A stretch of 64,000 nucleotides of DNA from Bacillus taeanensis (lineage in GTDB: Bacteria > Bacillota > Bacilli > Bacillales > UBA6769), in the NCBI RefSeq assembly GCF_003318295.1, contig NZ_QOCW01000022.1:17266-81265 (forward strand), given 5' to 3'. The notes beneath the pieces were generated by a model. That model did no database searches. It was not told where the DNA came from and saw only the letters and a program-made list of their open reading frames with translations. A program made the translations under genes and the position numbers. Below are positions 57,405 to 64,000 of this stretch, piece after piece (the stretch's first letter is position 1; each line of letters begins with the position of its first letter).

Positions 57405-57434
57405 AGAGGGCGTCTCAATAGAGGATGCCCTCTT
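57405..57434 (+). terminator. Hairpin after the lipoprotein gene
   Basis: AGAGGGCGTC pairs with GATGCCCTCT; the following T-run is weak, so it is a probable but not ideal terminator. Confidence 0.5.
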
Positions 57435-57502
57435 AAACTTATCAAATATATAGCTGCTTTTTATTAACAACCTACTGTATATTAGGTGGGGAGGGTCTGA
57501 CC

Positions 57503-57631
57503 CTATGCTTTTGCACCATTTTCCATCGTATCAACTGCATTTTTTATGGCGTCACATGTTTCTGCCACTCCATGTTTTGTTCTGTCACGTCCTTGGTCAA
57601 CGGCAGATTGATTGCGATTTTTCTCAGTTAT
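57503..57631 (-). pseudogene. Truncated copy of the 57-residue small protein; start codon lost
   Basis: Reads ITEKNRNQSAVDQGRDRTKH then GVAETCDAIKNAVDTMENGA and stops after KA. It aligns with the intact gene at 61869-62042 (MTKQNQNNSAIDQGRNRTKR...). At the start position ATG has become ATA while the upstream TTAGGAGG site is kept, and 15 C-terminal codons are missing because of a premature stop. Probably silent. Confidence 0.72.
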
Positions 57632-57879
57632 TTGTGATTCCTCCTAAAGCTGTTTTTCGACCTTAGTATAAGAAAATGTCACTACAGAAGTTTTAGAGGT
57701 AGGACAGACGCTTTATCGTACCTTCTCCTTTAAATCACCCCTATTAACGTTATTTACATAAAAAAGAAAAAGAATTCCATATTAATGAATGGAATGGTAA
57801 GAGGTTGATAAATTAGAAACATTACAGTTGTTATTTTTCCTCGTTTATTTGAATAAATGACTAAAAGGATGAAGAAAAC

Positions 57880-59346
57880 ATGGGTACACAAGCTAAAAAG
57901 AGACATGTGATCATGCTTATTATTGATTCCTTAATGAATCCGCCCCTTCAAGAAGCTGTTAAACAGGGAAAAGCCCCTGCACTAAGTTTTTTTATGGAGC
58001 ATGGAAACCATTATCCACATGTCGTCAGCTCTTTTCCAACGATGTCTGTCAATATTGATAGTACGCTTCTAACCGGTACGTATGCTGATGTTCATAAACT
58101 CCCTGGATTAGTTTGGTTTAATGACAAAGAAAAACGTCTTATCAGTTATGGCGGCCATATAAGAGAGCTGTTAAAACTCGGTCTTGTAAAGTCACTGAAA
58201 GATATTCTTTATCATTTAAACAATACTCATTTAAGTAAAGAAGTGAAAACCATTTATGAAGAACTCGCTGATAGAGGGAAATTATCAGCTTCGATTAATG
58301 GGCTGATGTACCGCGGGAGCACGGAACATCTCTTAAAAATACCCAAATTAATAACCTTTTTCATGCCGCTTGGAAATATGATAACAAACGGACCAAACTT
58401 GTTTACTTACGGAGCTTTATCCCAGCTTGGTCCATTAAACCGGAATAACCATTTTTGGCAAAAGTACGGGTTCAATGATAAATTTGCTGCTCAAGAATTA
58501 AAATATCTTATTCAAACAGGCAACCTTCCAGCTTTTACACTCGTTTATTTTCCGAACCATGACCAAAGTGTCCATAAAAACGGTCCGATAGATATAAAAG
58601 GAATTGAAAAAGTGGACAGACAGCTTCAAAACGTGTTAGATGCTTATGAGTCTTGGGAGGAGGCTTTACAAGACAATATTTGGATTGTGATGGGGGACAG
58701 TGGACAAGCCGCTATCTACGGGGATCGAAAAACAGCATTAATTGATTTAAAACAATTATTCAAATCTTACCGGGTGATGAAATTAAAAGAAGGAGTACAA
58801 GAAAACGATCAAATTGTACTTGGTGTCAATGAGCGAATGGCGTTTATTTATTCTTTAGATCTCAAGCGTTTACCGCTTGAGGATATAGCGAAAATTTTAC
58901 AGAAGGACGATAGAATCGATGTGATTGCTTGGAAAAATAAAGAATATATTGATGTAATATCTTCTGGAAGCGATGAAAAGCTTAGTTTTAAACCTAATGG
59001 AGAATACATCGATCGGTTTGAACAATCTTGGTCTTTAACAGGTAATACAGACATTTTAGACCTTACATTAAAGAACAATGAAATTTCTTATGATAACTAC
59101 CCGGATGCATTGGCTCGATTATACAGTGCCCTAACTTCTCATGAAGGCAATTATCTCGTTATAAATGCAAAGCCTGGTTTTGAATTTATCGGTGAAGGCT
59201 CTCCAACCCATGTTGGAGGGGCAAGTCATGGGGGGATGCATAAACAGGATTCGCTGGTCCCGATGATTGTAACTGGAACAGATTCTTCTCCAAAATATTT
59301 ACGAATAATTGATTTGAAAGCTTGGGTTTTAAAACTTATCGATTAA
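57880..59346 (+). CDS. Alkaline phosphatase superfamily phosphodiesterase
   Basis: 488 residues, cytoplasmic (no signal peptide). It begins with the metal/nucleophile region of nucleotide pyrophosphatase/phosphodiesterase-type enzymes: VIMLIIDSLMNPP, SSFPTMSVNIDSTLLTGTYA (the Thr in FPTMS is the likely nucleophile), later YFPNHDQSVHKNGP, IVMGDSGQAAIYGDR and GGASHGGMHKQDSLVPMIVT, which supply the paired Asp/His metal ligands. It would hydrolyse a phosphodiester or phosphate ester; substrate unknown. Convergent with the metallophosphoesterase gene, from which it is separated by a terminator. Confidence 0.82.
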   Translation: MGTQAKKRHVIMLIIDSLMNPPLQEAVKQGKAPALSFFMEHGNHYPHVVSSFPTMSVNIDSTLLTGTYADVHKLPGLVWFNDKEKRLISYGGHIRELLKLGLVKSLKDILYHLNNTHLSKEVKTIYEELADRGKLSASINGLMYRGSTEHLLKIPKLITFFMPLGNMITNGPNLFTYGALSQLGPLNRNNHFWQKYGFNDKFAAQELKYLIQTGNLPAFTLVYFPNHDQSVHKNGPIDIKGIEKVDRQLQNVLDAYESWEEALQDNIWIVMGDSGQAAIYGDRKTALIDLKQLFKSYRVMKLKEGVQENDQIVLGVNERMAFIYSLDLKRLPLEDIAKILQKDDRIDVIAWKNKEYIDVISSGSDEKLSFKPNGEYIDRFEQSWSLTGNTDILDLTLKNNEISYDNYPDALARLYSALTSHEGNYLVINAKPGFEFIGEGSPTHVGGASHGGMHKQDSLVPMIVTGTDSSPKYLRIIDLKAWVLKLID

Positions 59347-59382
59347 TAAAAATCTTATGTTATTATCGAAGTTAAAGGATAA

Positions 59383-59417
59383 TAAAAAGACTCCAACATT
59401 ATACTGCTGTTGGAGTC
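59383..59417 (-). terminator. Terminator overlapping the metallophosphoesterase stop
   Basis: On the minus strand GACTCCAACA pairs with TGTTGGAGTC and is followed by TTTTTATT. The stop codon of the metallophosphoesterase gene lies inside the loop, so the last codons form part of the stem. Confidence 0.7.
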
Positions 59418-60259
59418 TCCTCTTTGGTACCTTCACCTAGTGCAAGCTGATGGAATGTCATTTCAGGACGGCTGCCAACACGAATGTTCACACCCGTTTG
59501 CCCCAGACCTTCACTAATGTAAAATGCTTTTCCATCATAGTAATGCAATCCTTTCACCATATTCATGCGCATCATTTTTCGACCTAACTTTGCAAGGTGA
59601 TACGGTTTAGGCCAATGGATTTGTCCGCCATGAAAATGTCCTGAAAGAAGGTAATCAAAATGAAAGTTTTTCATATGAAGAACAAGGTTTGGATCATGTG
59701 TAAGAACTAAGTTATATCCTTCTGTTATGCCTGCAAATGATTTTGCTAAATCGCTTCTGTTTGTACTAGCATCATCCACACCAATAATATTGACTCGTTT
59801 TCCTCTAATCGTAATCGTATCATTTTCATTTTGCATCGTTTTGCAGCCATACTGCTCTAACGTCTGTTTTAAGACATTAAAGTTTTTTCGGCGTAAGACG
59901 TAATCATGATTGCCAAATACAGCATAGATGCCAAACTTAGGAGCTAATTGGTTAAAGGTTTGTAAATATGGAATTAACTTTGGAATGCTGCGTTTGCGGT
60001 CTAGAAAGTCGCCCGTAAGCGCAATGAGATCGATTTTTTCATGTTTTAGTTTGTTGTATAATTGTTCAGGAGAAATTGAAATATTTTCAAGATGCATATC
60101 CGAAATGTGCAGGACGTTTAGAGGAAGTTCTTGATAATCAGAGTTATTGCCATTCGTTAGACTAATGCTATTTATAACAACCTGTTCGGTGTTTTTATAT
60201 GCTTTATAAAAAAGAACAAGTAATGAAGTTAAGAACAAAAAAATAAAAAAGATATTCAT
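59399..60259 (-). CDS. Metallophosphoesterase (YkuE-like)
   Basis: 286 residues. One N-terminal membrane helix (residues ~2-18) anchors it. The calcineurin-like core has all metal-binding blocks: HISDMH (residues ~50-55), ALTGDFLD, FGNHDYV, LTHDP and SGHFHGGQ. The family includes YkuE and UDP-sugar pyrophosphatases/phosphodiesterases acting at the membrane; substrate unknown. Neighbour of YkoP and of the phosphodiesterase-type gene. Confidence 0.86.
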   Translation of the reverse strand: MNIFFIFLFLTSLLVLFYKAYKNTEQVVINSISLTNGNNSDYQELPLNVLHISDMHLENISISPEQLYNKLKHEKIDLIALTGDFLDRKRSIPKLIPYLQTFNQLAPKFGIYAVFGNHDYVLRRKNFNVLKQTLEQYGCKTMQNENDTITIRGKRVNIIGVDDASTNRSDLAKSFAGITEGYNLVLTHDPNLVLHMKNFHFDYLLSGHFHGGQIHWPKPYHLAKLGRKMMRMNMVKGLHYYDGKAFYISEGLGQTGVNIRVGSRPEMTFHQLALGEGTKEETPTAV

Positions 60260-60353
60260 TATATCCTCTCCCCATAAATCATTATAGAGAGTAGAAGAGG
60301 ATATTGTTAGCGGTAATTGGTGGGAGAATTTCCAAGCGGATGATTAACCATAC

Positions 60354-60911
60354 TTAACTTCCATATTTTTGGAGGAGCATTTCTTTTGACATAAACAAAT
60401 ACTTAGGGAATTGTTTTTTTATTGCTGAAAAAGAAGAGACTGATGATAACAAGCATATTGGCAGATGCGCAATCGACTTAAACCATTTATAAAATGGATT
60501 GATGATATAAAATGATTCAAATCCAAGTCTTCTGGAGCCTGTTGTTAAAGATGTAATCCCAACAATTCCTTTAATTTCACCGTTTTTCTCATGACTATTG
60601 ATATAAGTTACCAGCCCAGGAAGTGAACTTTCTACACATTTACAAATAAAACGCCCTTTTCTTATTTCGCCCTTTATATGCTTCATTTCGTGAATTAAGC
60701 GAACGTTGTGTAAATGAATTTTTACTAAAAGATCGTTCTTTTTTATTTGTGTTCCATCAAACAAGGTTACATTTCTTCCTCTATAACGAGTCAGCCTGAC
60801 TCGAAAAATATTGTTTTTGCCATCCATTCCTTTATCTAAATAGGTAAGTCGAGTAAACATGTAATAAATGGGGTCAAGGATATTCCATATAGTTAATAAA
60901 TGATCTTTCAT
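60354..60911 (-). CDS. YkoP family protein
   Basis: 185 residues. Resembles B. subtilis YkoP: IWNILDPIYYMFTRLTYLDK start, FRVRLTRYRGR, DGTQIKKNDLLVKIHLHNVR. YkoP-like domains occur alone or joined to polysaccharide deacetylases and have no established activity. Mostly soluble with a hydrophobic patch near residue 155. It is 95 bases upstream of the metallophosphoesterase gene on the same strand and may be cotranscribed. Confidence 0.72.
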   Translation of the reverse strand: MKDHLLTIWNILDPIYYMFTRLTYLDKGMDGKNNIFRVRLTRYRGRNVTLFDGTQIKKNDLLVKIHLHNVRLIHEMKHIKGEIRKGRFICKCVESSLPGLVTYINSHEKNGEIKGIVGITSLTTGSRRLGFESFYIINPFYKWFKSIAHLPICLLSSVSSFSAIKKQFPKYLFMSKEMLLQKYGS

Positions 60912-61179
60912 TTTCTTGTTTATTCCCTCTTTTCTTAAGTAATGGACACCATTATTGTTATCTTAAAAATAAAAATTATAATGGATATAAAAGGAAATGA
61001 AATTCACTCATTTATGCTTTGGTTAAGGATACTGATCATTCAGTTAAATTGAAAATGAATTAGGTTTGTAAGTGATAATTGTCAGTATTTTATTAACATA
61101 TTTCATCGAAAGGTTCAAACAATAAGCCCGTCAGAAGAATCATTCTTTTGAACAAAAAATAAAAGAGGTGTTAAAGAAG

Positions 61180-61428
61180 ATGAATAATCTGCGTTGGCTA
61201 ACAGCATTATTCAATACCGGACGAAGATCCCAACAGGTGTTTCAGCTATTTGGAAATAGACGAAATAACAGAGGCGGTATGATGCTTTCTTTATTAGGAG
61301 TAGGAATAGCAGCTTATAGCATGACAAGAGGGCGTAACAGAGAGATGATGCGAGCTGTTATACAACCAATTCAAAACAGATTTAATAACCGACAAATGCA
61401 AAACATGATGCCGAATAATAATCAATAA
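61180..61428 (+). CDS. Small Arg-rich hydrophobic protein, copy 2
   Basis: 82 residues from ATG 61180 (AGAGGTG at fair spacing; a GTG four codons upstream is possible but lacks a site). Shares FGNRRNNRGGMMLSLLG and the following hydrophobic helix with the gene at 11327-11608; the C terminus is Asn/Gln/Met-rich (NRQMQNMMPNNNQ) instead of Arg-rich. The upstream sequence TCAAACAATAA is also shared. Function unknown. Confidence 0.65.
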   Translation: MNNLRWLTALFNTGRRSQQVFQLFGNRRNNRGGMMLSLLGVGIAAYSMTRGRNREMMRAVIQPIQNRFNNRQMQNMMPNNNQ

Positions 61429-61447
61429 GAATCATTTCTACTCTTAT

Positions 61448-61473
61448 CTCTACTCTTTTGAGTAGAGGTTTTA
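61448..61473 (+). terminator. Rho-independent terminator
   Basis: CTCTACTC-TTTT-GAGTAGAG hairpin followed by GTTTT, 20 bases after the small Arg-rich protein gene. Confidence 0.65.
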
Positions 61474-61616
61474 AAAAAGTTTAGGGATATGAAACTTTAA
61501 TAATCAGCCTTTAGTTATAAATTATTTCACCACTTTATTTTATGAAAGTATAGAGAATGGATTTTATTTAGTTAAAATATCCAGTTTGTTTTTTGTGAAA
61601 CGATCCATTAGCCGCG

Positions 61617-61802
61617 ATGAAAAAGTGTCAAGATGATTTAGAATTATTTGCGCTTGCGACAGATAACGAGAGTGCAAAACAGATGTATACAAGAAATGCT
61701 GAAAAAAAATTGACTAAGCGCTTACAAAAGTACAGTGATTTTAGAGCAGGAAGTGTTTTGCTGAGAAATCTGTTGAATGATCATAATAACAAATTATGTT
61801 AA
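61617..61802 (+). pseudogene. DUF1657-like fragment
   Basis: 61-residue frame. The first 30 residues, KKCQDDLELFALATDNESAK then QMYTRNAEK, match the middle of DUF1657 proteins (small helical proteins near spoVA genes). The normal ~15-residue N terminus is missing, because a stop lies seven codons before this ATG; no ribosome binding site is seen, and after NAEK the sequence departs from the family. Most likely a frameshifted remnant. Confidence 0.5.
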
Positions 61803-61868
61803 TAGATGCACATTCATTTGTCGATTCGACAAATGAATGTGCATCATTAGGCAGGTGAAAAAAGCCGC

Positions 61869-62042
61869 TTATCTTGCTGTAACATCTTTCATTGCGTCAG
61901 AAATACGGTCAACTACTGCTTTTGCACCATCTTCCATAGTATCCACTGCATTTTTTATAGCATCACCGGTTTCTTCCACTCCACGTTTTGTTCTGTTACG
62001 TCCTTGATCAATCGCAGAATTATTTTGGTTTTGCTTAGTCAT
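61869..62042 (-). CDS. 57-residue small conserved protein
   Basis: Starts MTKQNQNNSAIDQGRNRTKR, continues GVEETGDAIKNAVDTMEDGA and ends KDVTAR. Strong AGGAGG site nine bases before the ATG. It looks like one amphipathic helix of heptad character (DAIKNAVDTMEDGAKAVVDR), similar in style to CsbD/YtxH-type small stress proteins, but no family is firmly recognised. A truncated, start-less copy lies at 57503-57631. Convergent with the DUF1657-like fragment. Confidence 0.7.
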   Translation of the reverse strand: MTKQNQNNSAIDQGRNRTKRGVEETGDAIKNAVDTMEDGAKAVVDRISDAMKDVTAR

Positions 62043-62265
62043 TTTTCATGCCTCCTAAAATCATTTTTCAATCTTAGTATAAGAAAATACTATTTTGTTA
62101 TTCGTACATTGGATTCATAACGAGCTTTACTCCTAAAAAGTGTTGATATTATCTAAGAAAGCAAAGGTTTTTAAACTAACAGCGCATATTTTAAGTAAGA
62201 AAAAAGTACTTTCTCGAAACAAAGGCATATGATAATTTTGTATACCTTTGAAGGGAATGAACAAA

Positions 62266-63165
62266 ATGTATCCATATTCTTATTACGGTCATATGAACAC
62301 ACCATTATATAACCGAGGCTTTATGGCAGAGAATCATCAAGAAATGTATCAAAGAGCAGCTGAACTGCTTCTTAATAGAATTAAAAGAGAATCTTCAGCT
62401 CTTGACCTTTACAGCCGATTAGCAAGTGCAGCGCCTAATCAAAAGCATAAAAATCAAATTCTTTATGCTTTAGAAGGAAAAAAAGTTCATTTAAAACAAT
62501 TTACTGATCTTTATTTTATGCTTACTGGAAGAGAGCCTGTCTATGAAATGGATACAATTCCTTTTCACAATTATCGCGATGGTTTAAAAAAAGCTTATCA
62601 AGCAGGATCAGCTGGTTATAGAGACTATCAAAACAGTTATTTACTTACGCAGCATCCTCAAATTCGTAATGTACTTTTGTGGGTCCTTACTAGTGAACAA
62701 GAGAATGCTAAACGGTTTGAATCGTTAAAGAAGGAAGTGTTAGATGGCATAAAAGATTATGGTAAAGAGCCGTTTGTTGTAAATATTGATGAGGTGACGA
62801 AGCGTAATAATACGTACCGCACCGCGTTGTGGACAGGAAATAATCTGCAGGTGACGTTGATGAGTATTAATGTTGGCGATGATATCGGGCTAGAAGTGCA
62901 TCCGACAATTGATCAATTCATTCGTATTGAAGAAGGGCAGGCGCTTGTGCAAATGGGTGACAGCAAAGATCAATTAGATTTTGAAGAAGAAGCTTATGAT
63001 GATTATGCGATTATGATTCCCGCCGGAAAATGGCACAATGTCATCAATACGGGTAATACATCGCTTAAATTATACGCGATCTATGCCCCGCCTGAGCATC
63101 CATTTGGCACTGTTCATAAAACAAAAGCAGATGCAATGGCTTCTGAAGAAAACGAATATGATTAA
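62266..63165 (+). CDS. Ferritin-like / cupin fusion protein
   Basis: 299 residues from ATG 62266, chosen for AAGGGA nine bases upstream (a TTG and another ATG lie slightly earlier in frame). N-terminal half (~25-165) is helical with ferritin-like features (EMYQRAAELLLNRIKRESSA, EGKKVHLKQFTDLYFMLTG, LTSEQENAKRFE). C-terminal half (~185-285) is a cupin: GLEVHPTIDQFIRIEEGQAL, YDDYAIMIPAGKWHNVINTG, with metal-ligand His, Glu and His. Combination of a ferritin-like domain with a cupin in one chain is unusual; role unknown, possibly metal or oxidative-stress related. The next gene overlaps by one base (TAATG). Confidence 0.75.
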   Translation: MYPYSYYGHMNTPLYNRGFMAENHQEMYQRAAELLLNRIKRESSALDLYSRLASAAPNQKHKNQILYALEGKKVHLKQFTDLYFMLTGREPVYEMDTIPFHNYRDGLKKAYQAGSAGYRDYQNSYLLTQHPQIRNVLLWVLTSEQENAKRFESLKKEVLDGIKDYGKEPFVVNIDEVTKRNNTYRTALWTGNNLQVTLMSINVGDDIGLEVHPTIDQFIRIEEGQALVQMGDSKDQLDFEEEAYDDYAIMIPAGKWHNVINTGNTSLKLYAIYAPPEHPFGTVHKTKADAMASEENEYD

Positions 63166-63617
63166 TGAATGGAATAAAAAAATATAAGGAATTTAAATGG
63201 AGAAAAAGACATTCTGCTTTAATTTTACAAAGTAAGTATGTCTTTTTCTTCATTTTAAAGCTGACGCTGTACAATACGATTCATGTAACGTATATGAGTT
63301 TTTTATTTGTCCTTTCTTTATTTAAAATGTTCAGATATCAACCCGTCCGCTTTACGAGACAACCTTGGTACGTTCACTATGCTCTTGTGAAGCTTTACAT
63401 AGTTGCCGAACTGATTATCACTACTTACTTATTAGAACAAAATAAAAAATGGTTAAAAATGCTTCCTATTTTAATCATTTTAATAAGCGATGCTTTTTTA
63501 AAAAAGATCAATTTCTTAAAAGTAAAAGGAAGCTATTGGGTAACTGTTTTTCTAATAAGATTCTCTGCACATTTATTCGCATTCCTGTTTCAAAAATGGA
63601 TCACAAAGTTATATTAA
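63165..63617 (+). CDS. Hypothetical membrane protein
   Basis: 150 residues. Its ATG overlaps the stop of the ferritin/cupin gene, so it is translationally coupled. Four hydrophobic segments (about residues 25-50, 70-90, 98-112, 122-145) separated by basic loops indicate a small integral membrane protein. No family recognised. Confidence 0.6.
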   Translation: MNGIKKYKEFKWRKRHSALILQSKYVFFFILKLTLYNTIHVTYMSFLFVLSLFKMFRYQPVRFTRQPWYVHYALVKLYIVAELIITTYLLEQNKKWLKMLPILIILISDAFLKKINFLKVKGSYWVTVFLIRFSAHLFAFLFQKWITKLY

Positions 63618-63689
63618 TAGTATCTTCAAAGAAATGAAAGGATAAGAGAATAGTTCATTACGTTTTAAATGTAGATATTCTAAGCTGTC

Positions 63690-63867
63690 CTCATTTTGGG
63701 AGGGGCATTTGCGGCTTTAATCCCTTCAGGTGTCTTAACTAACACTCATCCAAGTAGCATCTGTTGTCATAGTGGGTCTTCTATTGCTTAGCTTAATAGC
63801 GATGCCAATTTTATTACCTGCTTTGATGGGATTAATTAACAAGATAAATCGTTTTAGTAAGAAGTGA
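63690..63867 (+). pseudogene. C-terminal fragment of an MMPL/RND-type membrane protein
   Basis: The plus strand gives GGAFAALIPSGVLT, then after a frame slip LIQVASVVIVGLLLLSLIAM and LINKINRFSKK before a stop. Two membrane segments and a basic tail resemble the end of MMPL-family transporters; the identification is tentative. No start or upstream part is present. Confidence 0.45.
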
Positions 63868-63910
63868 AAAAGTAAAAGAGGCTGGGACAAAACCCTAGTC
63901 TGAAAACCTA

Positions 63911-63960
63911 AAAAGCATGTGAAATTTTACGCTCAGTAAAATTTCACATGCTTTTATTTT
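63911..63960. terminator. Perfect 20-bp hairpin terminator
   Basis: AAAAGCATGTGAAATTTTAC and its exact complement flank a five-base loop and are followed by ATTTTTTT. It is preceded by GAGGCTGGGACAAAACCC (63879-63896), a sequence commonly found repeated at transcript ends in Bacillus. Confidence 0.75.
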
Positions 63961-64000
63961 TTTCATAATAAAAAGGACATCTTCTGATAAAATTTAAGTA

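Overview
The window reads as a chromosomal segment of a low-GC, spore-forming Bacillaceae (Bacillus sensu lato). The supports are AT-rich intergenic DNA, strong GGAGG-type ribosome binding sites, sigma-A-like promoters, Fur, BirA and CcpA-type operators, a LytS/PAS sporulation-type kinase, PrsA, LysM and YkoP-type proteins, and an IMEF-type encapsulin operon, which is known from Firmicutes. No rRNA, tRNA or CRISPR array was seen.

Layout. (1) 0-11.6 kb: ordinary chromosomal genes. They are an MFS transporter start, an HpaB-type hydroxylase, an SDR reductase, a P-loop kinase-like protein, an LLM-class flavin oxidoreductase, a PAP2/haloperoxidase-like protein, a LysM-HEAT protein, a SIMPL protein, and a small lipoprotein followed by a small Arg-rich protein. 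(2) 11.8-20.3 kb: a decaying zone. It holds a PAS sensor gene broken by a ~430-bp non-autonomous IS200/IS605-like element, a DeoR regulator next to a frameshifted phosphofructokinase relic, an intact PAS histidine kinase, an IS6 transposase tail, prsA, and a second copy of the small IS605-like element. (3) 20.4-46.2 kb: a large extracellular alpha-glucan (probably dextran / isomalto-glucan) locus. It encodes two secreted GH31 enzymes, a 2082-residue secreted GH27-GH31 fusion with several carbohydrate-binding modules, a GH66 dextranase-like enzyme, a separate secreted GH27 enzyme, a ROK repressor, and a solute-binding lipoprotein + YesM-type kinase + YesN-type regulator set without permeases. 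(4) 46.8-49 kb: a small biotinyl/lipoyl-fold protein and a secreted CAP-domain protein. (5) 49.3-54.2 kb: the biotin operon bioA-D-F-H-C behind a BirA operator. (6) 54.4-56.9 kb: an iron-storage nanocompartment locus with IMEF cargo and encapsulin, convergent with a Fur-box-controlled pair made of an unknown 154-residue protein and a 2Fe-2S ferredoxin that carries its own encapsulin-targeting motif. (7) 57-64 kb: duplicates of the small genes at 10.9-11.6 kb, a phosphodiesterase-like and a metallophosphoesterase gene, YkoP, a ferritin-like/cupin fusion and degenerate fragments.

How the parts fit. In the glucan locus, GH66 would cut alpha-1,6-glucan internally, the GH27 modules (isomalto-dextranase-like) would release short isomalto-oligosaccharides, and the GH31 enzymes would release or transfer glucose. 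The binding protein with the two-component pair would sense the oligosaccharides. A palindrome, TTCAYTGAATGAA, recurs in front of the ROK gene, the GH27-GH31 fusion and the separate GH27 gene, so these probably form one regulon. In the encapsulin locus, ferredoxin electrons could release iron from the mineral stored by the IMEF cargo. The specificity statements are family-based inference.
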